Assembly (NCBI RefSeq): GCF_016808335.1
Contig: NC_053150.1
Location: 46,651,607 to 46,715,606 of the forward strand
DNA: 64,000 bases
Direction of reading: 5' to 3'
DNA from: Panicum virgatum
Lineage: Eukaryota > Streptophyta > Magnoliopsida > Poales > Poaceae
Shown: piece after piece, positions 41,943-53,439 of the stretch
How the letters are laid out: each line of letters opens with the position of its first letter
Position numbering within the stretch: the stretch's first letter is position 1
Notes under the pieces: model-generated
Told to the model about the DNA's origin: nothing
Database searches by the model: none
The model's input: the letters and a program-made list of their open reading frames with translations, nothing else
Position numbers and translations under genes: made by a program

Positions 41943-42444
41943 CAATGTTTACAAATCGTCTAGTCGAACCTAGTCGCCATGGGACCGACTAGGTGACTAA
42001 TCGCGATTAGTCGTCGACCAGACCGATTAGTCGAGACTAGTCGATCCTAGTCGTCCATATAATCGTCCTGCATATCAAGACCTATACTATACACCTATAT
42101 ATACTATATTGTCTGTACAATAAATCAAGCATATGACTACATTAGTGTTTAGCTGCTGACTTACTTGTGAGAGTTATTTTCTGCACTGCCCAGAATTCCA
42201 TGTTCCAACCCTAAAAGCCCATACTACCAGCCCATGTCCTAGGAAATCAGCCCACAAATCAGCCAGCCCTGGAACCTAGTCGTCCATGTCCAAGTCGGAC
42301 GATTAATCGCGATTAGTCTTCGACTAATCGACTAATCGGACGACCAGAGTTTTGATCGAACAAATCGCGTCGGTTGCCCTTATCGGACGCCAGGGACCGA
42401 TAAGGTCGACTAATCGCGATTAGTCGGACGACTTGTAAACATTG
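41943..42444. mobile_element. hAT-type MITE rich in CGATTAGTCG palindromes, 502 bp
   Basis: TIRs CAATGTTTACAAATCGTC (left) and CAATGTTTACAAGTCGTC (right, reverse-complemented). Perfect 8-bp TSD AGTGAAAT at 41935-41942 and 42445-42452. The interior repeats CGACTAATCGCGATTAGTCG and related words on both strands. Confidence 0.93.
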
Positions 42445-42452
42445 AGTGAAAT

Positions 42453-43554
42453 ATATGTTACAACCAAGAATGAATGAAATGTGCCGAGACACCGAAAAAG
42501 AAATGCCTGCACCCCTGTGTATCCTATTAACCAACTTTCCAAGTAAAAACATAACAGTAACAGACATTTTTTAACTAATACAGAGCGGTAAGGGCTAATA
42601 CTGTACGGTGCATCTATTCTAACATTTCGCCCTCAATTTTGCAAATATTACAACCTAAGGATGCAGAAATACAAGAACATTTGAATTCGTAAATAACACT
42701 AACCTCAACAAGCAGATGCTAAGGAGAAGGCCTTATCGCTGCTGCAACTGGGGAGTTTACCAACTGCATATTGCAAAGAATAATAGGATCAGGGCAGTGA
42801 AATAATGCTGCACTAGAAAAGTAACCTAGATCTCCTAGTAAAAAGCTCAAACAAGCGTACCAAAAGAAAACTAACAAATAAAATGTACCAAACACAAATA
42901 AAATTGCACAAACTAACAAAGTACAGAGCCAATATTCGATCTACGAGCAAACCAGTTATGTTGAGCCAGTGCAGATGGAGATGCAGCCGTCGACGCCGGG
43001 GATCCCGGGGACCTCGCTGCCCCAAAGCATCCTAGGGGACCGGATTGCCTTCATCGTCGCAGGGGAGAACGGAGAAGGTCCACTTCCCGGCAGGGATCCC
43101 GGCGGGTACCACTTGCCCGCCCTATCAGTCGACCTCGCCAGATCCATTGGAACTGAGAATCCTGCCGAACGCATGGGCATAGGTTACCTCACCGATCCTT
43201 GCCGCTGCCACGGCGCCCTTCCGCGACATCGCCGCATACTCGTCGATCGGTCGATGGATCCAGGAGCGAGCGAGAGAGAGAGATGAATGGCGGATTGGGA
43301 GAAGTTTCCGACTCATGGGGTCATATTGTCAGGTGGAGGGACATTTCATGCCTCACAGGTCCAGGCAAAAAAGTAGAGCACGGGGTCTCCAGGCACATTT
43401 TTGTCCCAGGCTGAGGCATACATCAAGAACCCTTTGTTGACTATGTGGGACCTACACGAATAGAAAATATTATGTGGTGGAACCTTTTGCATGCAGCTCT
43501 GACCACTTTACCCCATCCCCATACAGCGCGAACCATCTCGGCCGACCGATAAGC
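42453..43554. other. Interior of the long-TIR element, right part
   Basis: A GC-rich segment at 42960-43290 stands out from AT-rich surroundings and reads open on both strands. On the minus strand it gives a stretch with MSRKGAVAAARIGEV. It could be a captured exon, but I do not recognise a source gene. Confidence 0.35.
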
Positions 43555-43680
43555 ACAGCGGTCGCTGATACAATTGGTTTATGAAGGGGGTGCCGGAGGT
43601 GGTCTTGAAGATCTTCTTGACGTCCTCGAGGAGGATCTTGGTGAGGGCGGGCCCGGCCGGCGAGCGGTAGTCCTCGTTCT

Positions 43681-44565
43681 TTTTTTTAAGCCTCTCATCT
43701 GACTACAGCTGTAGTATCTGTTCATGTACAACTCACACCAACCTTACACACGCACACCACACTCACACCACACGTACACAAACAAACTTACAACTACACT
43801 TAGATCAAATCGCGTCCTTCATGAGATCACCGGATCCATCCAAGGCTCCGTAGGCGACAGGCGCGTCGCAATCCCTTTGTGGCTCCACGCGTGAGAGGCA
43901 ACAAATTTAATAGGAAACCTATTATTCCCGGTAGGAAATCCGGGACGAGCAGCGCTCGATCCCGAGACCGGTGGCCTCCGCACCTGGAGAGCGCACCAAC
44001 TAGGAATGGCAACAGGTACAAACCCGTCGGGTATCACTAACCCAAACTCGCACCCGCCAAGATAAAACCGTACCCGTTAAAAAACCCATACCCGTTGCGG
44101 GTATGATTTCATGCCCGTAACCGCACCCGTGTGGGTTTTTTTGTACCTGCGGGTTTCCCGTACCCGATAGAAGAAGCAACAAAATTTAATAGAAAATATA
44201 AACAAATACACAATGCATTGTACCCAAATGAGTCTATGAATAGGTAATCATCGATGAGAATGGAAGTATATGAGCCTAAGTCTCTCTTAGCATGTGATTG
44301 GATCTTATTTTGATACAAGACCTTGTGACATTAATATTTTAGATTATATGTTGTCGTGTTTATTGTACCCACGGGTTTGCGGGTTTGGATACTTGAAGAA
44401 TAAATCCGCACCCGCAAACCCGACGGGTACGAAGTTTATCCCATTAAAAAACCCACGGGTATAGAATTTAGTCTATACCCGCACCCTAATAGAAAAAAAT
44501 CCATTGGGTTTCGGATTTTGGGTACCCGTTGCCATCTGCACCAACCGAGCAGAGGCTCGGTCCCC
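43681..44565 (-). mobile_element. tRNA-derived SINE (340 bp) in AGT exon 1, itself split by a hAT element
   Basis: Flanked by a perfect 12-bp TSD AGTCCTCGTTCT (43669-43680 and 44566-44577). The tail on the minus strand is an A-run next to 43681. The minus-strand head reads GGGGACCGAGCCTCTGCTCGG then TTGGTGC, and further in a GGGATCGAGC block; these look like A-box and B-box regions. The body (CTCCAGGTGCGGAGGCCACC, GTCCCGGATTTCCTACCGGG) is a form seen widely in grass SINEs. It shifts and truncates the AGT frame. Confidence 0.85.
44001..44537. mobile_element. hAT-type MITE (537 bp) nested in the SINE
   Basis: Perfect 8-bp TSD GCACCAAC (43993-44000 and 44538-44545). Ends TAGGAATGGCAACAGGTAC and, reverse-complemented, AGATGGCAACGGGTAC. 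Internally rich in ACCCGY and CGGGTA words. Confidence 0.9.
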
Positions 44566-44964
44566 AGTCCTCGTTCTGGTGGTTCATGGCGCGGATGACG
44601 GGGTCCGGGATGTTCACCGGGCCCGAGACGAACAGGTGGGTCTGCCCAGGGCCGGACACGTAGTCCGCCATCTCTGTTGCTGCACGCACACAGAAGCTAG
44701 TCGTCAGACTAGCAATTGTGGGCTTTCTAACGGGCCTAAGTAGAGGCCCGTTAGCCCTTGATGCGGCAGTTGAGCATACTCTCCAGGGTGTCGAAACAAG
44801 GACTATACTTGATCGGAGACGAAGATGAAAGCAGAGGATGCGTGGAAGTACCTGTGTTGCTGCCTGCTGCTCCCGTGCGCAGGCCGGAGGGAGGAAGGAA
44901 AACGAGCCGCGCACGTATGCAAGATACTGGAGGCTGGAGGGGGTGCGGGGTAGGATGACGACTG

Positions 44965-44972
44965 CTATATAG
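44965..44972 (-). promoter_or_regulatory. TATA-like box upstream of the AGT pseudogene
   Basis: CTATATAG about 300 bases before the ATG at 44671, leaving room for the 5' UTR intron suggested by a CAG just upstream of the ATG. Confidence 0.45.
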
Positions 44973-45850
44973 GAGCCATGGCGTCCAAAGGACGGTCCTT
45001 TCGCGGGCCTGGCTCCCGTCCGGCGTGGCGGATAAGGCGCCCTGGCGGGAGAGGCCCTCAGGCCTCATAGCTCGGCCCCGGCCGGATCAAGCTACAACTG
45101 CAGGACTGTCATCACCGGAACCACCGCCTGTTTGATCTACAGATTCTCTGAATCTCTGAACTCCGATGTTGATGTCCCCCTGAAGAAAGGAGGGAGAAGT
45201 GAACTCTGCCGGCTTACTCCAACCAGTGCGCTGAATTTTCTCTTTCAGAAGAAAAGGAGTGCTCTGAATTCTGCGGCGAATGCAAGTGCCGTGCCAGCAT
45301 GTAGCTAGAATTGTAGATGGCGCAGACAAATGCCCCCCAATTCTGTCTGACAGAATGCCCAGGCTAGCTCGGCTCCAATGCGTGCCAATCTGCAGGCGAC
45401 GGGCGCGGATGCGGCCACGTCGCCCGCGCTATCCCCTCCGCTGGCCTCTGCAGTGTCCGTGGAAACCCAGCACCATTCCTCTCCTCCCGGGCGTGCCGTC
45501 CTCGCCTCCTTCAAATGCGTAGCCGACAAAGCGGATTCCGAGCTGGCCTGAAAGAAACAAAAGATCGGAGCTGAATTGGGAAGGAGAATGGCGCACCCGT
45601 CCAGCTCACCCACCCTAGCTGGACGGGGAGAGAGATGGATTGAGAGCGGCGAGCTGGGGGGTTGGAGCTTGGAAGTATCCACCCCGACAGTTGCTGTTGT
45701 CTGATCTGCAACCTCAACCAGCGAAAGATCCTGCAAAAAAATCGAGCGAAAACGTGTCGACGCGTTGGATGTAGTGCAGCGTTTGTTCTTGTGCGAGACA
45801 GCGAGACCTTGATGTTTCATGTTTCGGAGAGGTGTGTGGTCTTCCCGTTC
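44973..45850. other. Upstream region between the AGT pseudogene and the LINE fragment
   Basis: GC-rich stretches with short open frames on both strands. One plus-strand frame (about 45390-45550, with GADAATSPALSPPLASAVS) has a protein-like composition but is bounded by stops and matches no family I know. It may be a gene relic. Confidence 0.35.
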
Positions 45851-45871
45851 AGTAAATTCAGCATGCAGGTC

Positions 45872-46084
45872 ATGTATGTGAGATGTCCTCTTCGTTCTCC
45901 TCCTTCTATGTAGTGCATGCTAGGCGTTCTGCTAATAAGGCAGCTCATGTATGTGCTAGTTTTGCTGAGCATAGCGCTTTTGATGTTTGGGCAAATGACC
46001 CTCCTATCTTCCTTTTGCAAGTTTTGCAAGATGATTGAAATCATTTGGATGAATGAATGAAGAAGCTAATTCCCAAAAAAAAAA
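45872..46084 (+). mobile_element. 5'-truncated LINE (L1-type) 3' end
   Basis: The plus strand encodes HARRSANKAAHVCASFAEHS followed by AFDVWANDPPIFLLQ and a stop. This is the C-terminal end of the RNase H region of plant LINEs. A poly-A tail ends at 46084. A perfect 21-bp TSD flanks it (45851-45871 and 46085-46105, beginning AGTAAATTCAGC). It is only 213 bp long. Confidence 0.9.
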
Positions 46085-46105
46085 AGTAAATTCAGCATGC
46101 AGGTC

Positions 46106-46995
46106 GGAACCCGTCGCCAGCAACGGATTGGGCAGGGACGGCCGGAGGGTAGATTCGGGCCCGATATCATATTAGTTGGGAACATGGCAAAAACTTCAGC
46201 AAAGGTTAAAACATTGATTATAAAGTTCATCAATTGAATTTCTGATACCTCTACAGTTGTCCCAAAGGCCTGACCATTGCTGGCCAGTAAAGCTAATGGT
46301 AGTGCATTTCTGAAAGAAATCAGAGGATTTTGGTTGTTGCTAATTTTTCTGACCTGTTTCAGAACTTACCTATAGACAAGGTACATGTGTGTACCACAAT
46401 CTCTATTGGGACTGAACTTAAGAATAAACAGACTGTTATTTATTTATTCACTGTCTCCTTTATATGTTTCCAGATGCAGTTTTATCATGTTTTAGGGCTT
46501 GAGAATTCTAGAGAGTCAATGAGAATGTAATAGACATAGCAATGAAGGTCTAAGAATGATTCTCATCTTTACTTAGAACCAAGCTTGAGTTTGGAGAAAT
46601 AAGAAATGCAGTATACCTTAATGTCTTTAAGGGCCCCAAATTGTTTCATCATGATTAGATCCTGCCTCTATCCCAGCCTTAGAAATTATACGGGTTTTAA
46701 TTTAACATTTAACCTCATATCATATTGTATTGAATAATAACTGAGAACCATATCATGCTGTTAATTGATCAGGAGAATATCAACAGAGATGATTAGAAAT
46801 ATCATGCATATAGAGCATCCTTGTATTGCACAAACTGATACAAACTATCCACACACTACACAGACACACACACCATGAGCACCGTAGATTTAAAATACCG
46901 AAATCCATATTAATGCAAACATAGCTAGTGAGTACAAAACTATGTATAGATGTATTCTTTCATCCTTCAATAGCGAGGGTGTTACCATAACCAAA
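46106..46995. other. 3' flank of the MYB gene
   Basis: AT-rich unique sequence, probably including the MYB 3' UTR towards 46995. Nothing else is recognised. Confidence 0.5.
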
Positions 46996-47897
46996 TTATA
47001 GAGCCAACATCCTGATTTCTTCGTCTTCCATCTTCCAGAATATCTCAGGGAATTTATAATCCCACATAGCAGGTGATGGCAGAGTGCAGGGGATACTGCT
47101 GCATGTCTTCTCTTTCCCTTCAGCAGTGCCCAGCAAGGCAGGTGCCTCGATTTCCCTCCATATTTGATCCATGGGATATGCATCCATGGAACTCTGGGTG
47201 CTCTCGAGGGTGCTGCTGACACAGGTACTGCCATTGTGAGTGTCACCACTGCCCATCCCAATAATTGAAGAGTTGTCAAGAAGGCAGGATTGGTATGTCA
47301 ATGAGGAGGATGAGGATGAAGGTGATATGCTCATCTTTCTCTCCTGTGCTTTCTTTCTCATGTGTGTCCTCCAGTAGTTCTTGATCTCATTGTCTGTGCG
47401 CCCTGGCAGCCTCCGTGCTATCCTAGACCATCTACATATGGAGAATTTGAGTGAGTTTTATCTTAACTTAAATTTACTAACCGAGAAAAGCTACTCTCCA
47501 GAGAACCTCTTTGGATCAAACCTGTTCCCCCACTGAGCATGGAGCTCAATAATAAGGCGCTCCTCTTGCGGTGACATACGGCCATGCTTGAGGCCAGGGT
47601 GGAGGTAGTTCACCCACCTGAGGCGGCAACTCTTTCCTGTCCTGTTGAGGCCTGCATGAACATAGAGAACGTATAATATGAAGAGGGCTGGTTAGACAGG
47701 ATTACATTTATGTTTGCGACTTTGCACTAAGGATTGCAAAATAGCTACCTAAGTTGCAGTTCCCAACCCCTCAAACCTGAGACTTGGGCAATGAAGTCCC
47801 AACGACGGTCACCGAACAGGCGGACAGTGCATACCAGTTGCATGTCCTCCTGCTCTGTCCATGGCCCCTTACGCATCTCCTCTCTCACAGTCACCAT
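46996..47897 (-). CDS. R2R3-MYB transcription factor, MYB48/MYB59 type (228 aa)
   Basis: Three exons: 47897-47777 ([20 protein letters not shown]), 47651-47522 ([20 protein letters not shown]) and 47431-46996 ([20 protein letters not shown], then the tail). The introns of 125 and 90 bp have GT-AG ends, and the phases (1, then 2) join to a clean 228-residue frame. The R2 and R3 Trp positions are kept, with the usual Phe at the first R3 Trp position replaced here as in this subgroup. The N-terminus [15 protein letters not shown] and the tail [16 protein letters not shown] match the MYB48/MYB59 group, nuclear factors tied to stress and nutrient responses. In that group alternative splicing of these same introns changes the protein; this could be so here but needs transcripts. 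Confidence 0.93.
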
Positions 47898-50800
47898 GTT
47901 ACTGACACACTAACGTTGCTCACTTCTACCTTGGATAGGCTGGGAACCAGTCTTGGTGCTCTTCTTCCGCTGTGTGATTGTGGGAAGTTTCAGGTTTTGA
48001 TCTTTGATGAACTCCAGCTTGATAGGAAGAAGGTGCTATTAGGGGGAGGAAGTCACTATGTGTCTGTCTAGTGCTGTGTACTGGATTGCTGGCTTTTGCC
48101 AGACATTTATAGGCAACAGGGAAGCACTTCGCTCCCCCAAAATAAATGAAATAAAATAGAACAGGAAGCACTTATGAGGTCACATGGCTCTGTGGTTGTG
48201 ATTTAGAGTATCCTACCATCATTAGGGTTGTGCTCAGACTCAGCTAACATAATTATTTTTTCCTTGATTCTTGGTTCACGTTACGCGTTCTATAAAGCAA
48301 TGGTCAAGATGAGTTTGTTTATAATGGATTCAGAATAGTACATGTAACTCTTATCTCTTATCTGTTAGCTCTGTGACTGTGAGTTGGCCCCACTGCTTTT
48401 GTGTAATAGCACAGTCATTTTAACATATACCAATAGAGAACACTCTGTTCCTTTTTTTTCTGTATAATAAATTATTTGGATGCTTTGCAAAAAAGAAAGG
48501 TGAGACGTTGGTGGCTACTGTTATTTTGATATCTAATAATAAGCCCTGAGCATTAATTCCTTAAGCATATTATTATTATAAGTCGAATAGACGTCTGAAG
48601 TGGATCTTGGTTCTTGCTTTAGGTAACCTATACTGAGTACATGATATAAGCCTGCACTTCAAATATGTCAACCATGTTCAATCAATCAATCATTTTTCTT
48701 TTCCTTTTCTAGATGCTCCATGGAAATTATAAATGAGTTTCTGCAGGTTTTTCGACAAATCGAAACAAATGTTCTACTTTTCATCTGAACTTTTTACCCA
48801 GTGAGTTATGGTAGTTGACCATTTATATATTCTTGATTTTACCCCATGGTATTCATAGAGTCAAGTACCATGTGTAGAGGGCGGCAACTTTCTTCAGACT
48901 GTTTCCCATTTCCTTTCTCCTGGAAGTGAACAGCGTTTGCTTTTCTGCCAGCCATTATCATTGGCACTGAGGACTCCATCCGTCTTTTCTTGTCAGCCAT
49001 CACCTAAGCATAGAGGAATATACCAGGCACACACGATAGAAACCATGAGTAAATAAAAAAAATGCGTATTCTTCCACTGAGGGTGCTTTGTAAAAAAATT
49101 GCACTTTGGTGTTAGGTGAGCCACGTAAAAGTAATCTTTGTGTGTTTGTGTGAGTACTAGGATGGCTTGTGCTATTATGCAGCGCATATCTGATTTACTG
49201 ATGATACTAGTCAGCATGTATCAAAAGCGGGAGTGTTAAATGTTTTTTAATTAGTATAAGGTAGCAGACTGCAGCGATATAGCTAGCAGAACATGCTCAG
49301 CAATATTTAAAATACATATATCAACTATTTGTTAAACCAGTTGAGCAAAATAACCAGCTTTTTTATGGTTGCATATTTTGTGCATTTTATAGCTCGTTGA
49401 CTGTTGTTTAATAGTTCGTGGACTGTGGATTCCAAATGGAATACCGGTAAACATGTAACAGATGAATCATACTAAGGTGCAACTAAGCTCCACGGCACAG
49501 TACTGTATGCTTTAGGTAAGCTGGGCAATACAGTGGCCACCCTAGTAGTGATCTCTACCTCATCTCTGCTATGCGGTCTATTTCAAAAAAGACATGTCTA
49601 TTTGGAGTTTCATTATTTGTTTTTCGAAATGTGCTTCCTTTTCTAGGTCCAGTGTTGCATCATCAGAAATGAGCATGATTGATAATACATCATAAGCCAT
49701 CTTTGTTATATTTCTGACATCTTGGTTGATTGATAAGTGAGTATACCAGATGTAATGGTGACGGATATTTTGGGGTAACTAGGCCTTATGCTTTGCCAAG
49801 AGCTTGAGAGATTGAGGGGGACTAGAATTGTTTCTTCATTGTTCATCGCTTGCTTGTCTTGAATGATATATCTCCTCTCTTTATATAGAGAGACTTACTT
49901 AACTTATCCTAACCAACAAACCCTAGAGGGCTGGCGGCGCTACAGTACCGCGGCGCGCTACAGTACCTTGGCCCAAATGGCCCAATAAGCCCAGCTGACT
50001 ACCCGTGACAGGTGAATGATAGATCTTTTTAACCTCCTGACCATATCAGTATCACCATATCATTCTATCACTCATTACTGTCTTTTGTATATCTTATATG
50101 CATGCATCGAGAAGAAAGATTTGAAGTGACAGGTTTCTAGACAGTAGGGCCCTGAGCAGTTTTTTATCCTCAAGACCTAACTTCTCCATTGCCGTGGAAT
50201 TAGTTGTGCTGATCCTGAAAGGTTCCCTCAGCACAAATATAAATACCATTTCCTGGGTGAGGGAAAAAAGTCATGGAAGAAGCTTTGATTTGGAGGCCAG
50301 CAACCTGCAACCTGTGTTGCTGTCCACTTTGTGGCGGGGACGGCCTCTCACCAACTTGTTATATTTGCATCTATCCTGCTTTTGGAAGGCTTACTTTGAA
50401 CAGTGGACACTGCTCTATTCCACTAATGGAGATCCCAATGGGTTATCTGATTTTCTCACCCTGCTTCCATTGTTCTGTTTGGGTGTTTGCCGTTTGTGCT
50501 TATTTTATCTGTCTCTGTCACTTGCTGTAGTCTCTGACTGGCACCAAGAGCTCATCTCGCTTCTCTGGACGTGGCAGGATGTACCAAGTTTAGGACTGAT
50601 CAGTCATCATGCTTGTGATGATAACTTCCTTTTCCCCCTTTTTCCATGTTCATCAAGTGCACGACTTAAGTCAAAGCATCTTCTCAGATATGTGCATGCA
50701 TCTCAGGAACCCTTTGGACCCTCCATGCTAGGAAGAAGTAAAAAATTCAGTTAACCTCTGTGATATTGATGCCTGTCTTCGTATATTCATGTGTGTATGG

Positions 50801-51093
50801 CACTATGCCAGTTTATTCACTTGTCTGAAACTTGGCAATCATGCAGAGAAACAATTTTTTGGAATGATTTATTTTTGTTGGCAGGATTCATATTGAGCAT
50901 GATGTGCAAAATCACAATCCGTCCATCATCTTGACCATCAGCAGTCTGAAGATTATAATTCTCGTCGTATGGTGATTGAGGCCACCACAAGATGATGATG
51001 ACGGGGCAGTTCTTTTCCAGAAAAATTAGTTGATAAGTAATGTAAGTCTTCAGAACTTTTTACATCAGACTTTAATTGTTTCATTAGATGGTA
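47898..51093. other. MYB upstream region and intergenic sequence
   Basis: More than 3 kb without a supported gene. Near 49770-50010 there is a segment with a TTTATATAGAGAGACTT box and doubled GCTACAGTACC words that could be an old LTR fragment, but no ends were found. A 186-codon open frame at 50194 has no recognisable domain. Confidence 0.45.
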
Positions 51094-51240
51094 CTCCCTC
51101 CGTCCCAAATTATTAATTGTTTTTACTTTTCAAGATTTATAGATTTTGTTGTGCACCTAGACATAATATACATGTAGATGCATAGCAGAAGTTATGAATT
51201 CAGAAAAAAGTCAAAACAACCAATAATTTGGGACGGAGGG
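51094..51240. mobile_element. Stowaway-type MITE
   Basis: The left end CTCCCTCCGTCCCAAATTAT and the right end ATAATTTGGGACGGAGGG are inverted copies, next to a TA at the left. About 147 bp, the typical Tc1/Mariner-derived grass MITE. Confidence 0.93.
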
Positions 51241-53439
51241 AATAGAAAATTAAAACCAGGGCTTAATACCGATAGCGTGAACCCCTGACTCTCTTAGTGC
51301 TCTAGTCTCGGCCATGATGTAGATGCCTGCATGCCGACGAGCCAGCCGATTATCCCAAAAGCACAATAAGGTGATAAGAAACCTGGAATTTCGCAGGTGA
51401 TCCGGTGACGACAGCGGATGCCGATGGCAACACATGAAGAGGCGGAGCCGAAACCACCACCCGTTTTGCATGATTTGGTCCCGCCACGCACGCGCTCACG
51501 CTAGGTGGAGGAGGAGCGGCCTAGGGAGGGAGCCAAAGCCCAAAGGTGGAGGAGCTATCAAAAGCAGCAATGCAGCATCCACTGACTGGGCAATCCATGG
51601 ACAGAAAACTAGAGGCTGCTTTTGGCCTGCTGCCCTGTGAGGTTAGCACACAATGAGCTCATGGCAACACTTGTCCTGCGCCGGGTATAGTGGAGGTCAG
51701 TTCACCCTAGCTATCGTTGACGTGCTTGGACCATTATAGGGAGACGAGAGGATGGGTGATGTTCAGTTTGTGGCCGTGATCTCGACATGTCGATGCCCCG
51801 AAACAGTAAACTATGTGTGTGCTGGATTTGTTTGAGATGCATGCATGCTGAATTCTGCTTGAATCGGTTGTTTTTGCAGCTACGGCCGGATCGATATCTT
51901 TTTGCGCCTGGATCGTGATGAAGTTGTTTATGGTGAACAGTGGAAGAGTCCAGTCCAGACTCAATAGTCAGCCATCACCAACCAAAAATATATTAGGGCC
52001 TGACCCTGACAGGAAATGTTTTATTATCTTTATATGAGCATAACACATGTAAGTAATTACAAGGTGATTTGTTTTGGATTTGGTCCCTAGATCCGACAGT
52101 AGCACACTGTTGCATCAACAGGGTTGCAATGTAATGCTGCTATGTATTGCCTTGTGATATCATTGTGCACGTTTCAAATATACCTAGAAGCATGCATCAT
52201 CAGCAAGCTACATGTGCGTGCTCCTGCATTGATAATCCGGCGTCATGAGCAAGTCTTTGCTGCTCGCGTTGATGTCCGGCTTCAATGCTCTCACTTTCTT
52301 TAGTGGGAGATGCGGGAAGAAATAATGTTGTTGAGGGATAATCATGCATGTTAGTGGATGGTCGAGCAGGATTAATTAATAATTATCATGTTGCTGGTTG
52401 CGTCTAGTTTGGGCTCCCCTAGCGGTTCATGCATGGTCAGCTTCAGCTCAGCTAGATGATCTTCGTAAGATGTAAGCATTTTTTTTGTATGTTATAGCTA
52501 AAGGTTGGCCTTTCTTCAATCATGTGAAAAACTGTAAAAATGCATCAAGCATACGCTGGCGATCGAAACAAGTGCATTGTGATTGGCGTAGCCTGATTTC
52601 TAGGCCTATTTAGCTCAACTAGGTAATAGACCGTGCGTTGCTATAAAGTTAAAACAAAATAGCAACTATTTCAAAAAATACAAATAATCATGTTAATTTT
52701 GGATCACATTTGAACTTTTAAACTTGGTCAAATTAAAATAAAGCCGGTACTCTAAAGAAGTTGGTCATATTTGCATAACTTTGAGGCTTCAAATCTATCA
52801 AGTATTTGAGTTTTGAGTTTTGAACCAAACTGTTTTGCTAAAAACTTCTAGGCTTATGATCGAACTACAACTTTATTACGGGGTGGAGTAGTTGATTATG
52901 CAAGAAAATGTGGATTTTTTTTTTGCCAATAGAGTATTGTTGTTTTAGTCTCGTGCGTGCTTATATCTCCAATCCATGGGGGCAGAGCTCTAGGTCCAGC
53001 TCGCATGGTGCTCCGAGCCATTTTCGTTATTGCCGTTTGAAAGGCTTCAGCAAGAGACACAGCAGAACCTGGAGCTGGAGTCCACTCCTAAGATCCTACC
53101 AAAGAGGGTCTTACTACATTTTGGGTTTTTGTCTTGTTTTTCTTTGATTTCACATGAGAAGAGATTTCAATTTGAATCATTACATTTTAAATTTTGTCTT
53201 GTTTTTCCTCCATTCCATGTGAGAAGTCCGCTGCCATCTTGGTTTCTTCTTATCAGATTAGATGCTCGGTCTGTAGAGAGGTAGAGGACCGGAAAGAGCG
53301 GCAAGCAAGGATTTGGATTTGGAGGCATCGGGCTCGGTTGTTGTTGTTGCATCTAATTCTTTTTCCCCTTCGTTCTTCTCTTGTTACTCAGCTTCTTTTC
53401 TGCCCCTCTTTTCCCGATTTCTTTTTCTCATTCATCCAT
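51241..53439. other. Intergenic, no gene recognised
   Basis: Mostly AT-rich unique sequence. A GGTAATAGACCGTGCGTTGC phrase near 52622 recalls a common repeat end in grasses. Small open frames are not supported. Confidence 0.45.

Larger units (their letters stand above)
39255..43588. mobile_element. Large long-TIR (MULE-like) insertion inside the AGT pseudogene
   Basis: The left side (39258-39286) reads CCAGTTGTACAAGCGACCGC and the right side, reverse-complemented (about 43580-43550), reads CCAATTGTATCAGCGACCGC. Further in, AGCTGCATGC and TGGGTCC blocks also pair in inverted order. The element therefore has imperfect TIRs of 200 bp or more. It separates the SGTPF and GTGAWES coding blocks. 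A hAT element and a Tourist-like MITE are nested in it. No transposase is recognised. Edges are approximate and no TSD was fixed. Confidence 0.5.
38096..44671 (-). pseudogene. Serine/alanine-glyoxylate aminotransferase (AGT1/SGAT) pseudogene
   Basis: The minus-strand pieces match photorespiratory peroxisomal SGAT. 44671-44566 encodes MADYVSGPGQTHLFVSGPVN to NHQNED; after a SINE, 43680-43589 encodes YRSPAGPALTKILLEDVKK to SGTPF. The exon ending at 38864 holds GTGAWESTLTNTLSPGDRI. 38765-38333 includes the PLP-lysine motif GSQKALS. 38234-38096 holds LQLLGCLSGVEMVLKDVGYP. Lesions are: the SINE in exon 1; a ~4.3-kb insertion after TSGTPF; an internal deletion after SPKALGSSKT that removes roughly 50 residues and shifts frame; and one extra C near the end that turns the ancestral LIPSRI-stop into readthrough, losing the SRI peroxisomal signal. 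Splice sites at 38864/38765 and 38333/38234 are still canonical. The functional gene must be elsewhere. Confidence 0.9.

Noticed and set aside
49759..50010. Possible solo LTR between TGACGG and GTGACA
   Set aside because: The terminal bases do not pair as TG/CA inverted ends with a matching 5-bp TSD.
50194..50754. 186-codon open frame
   Set aside because: No recognisable domain, odd hydrophobic/Cys composition, no promoter context or homologous pattern.
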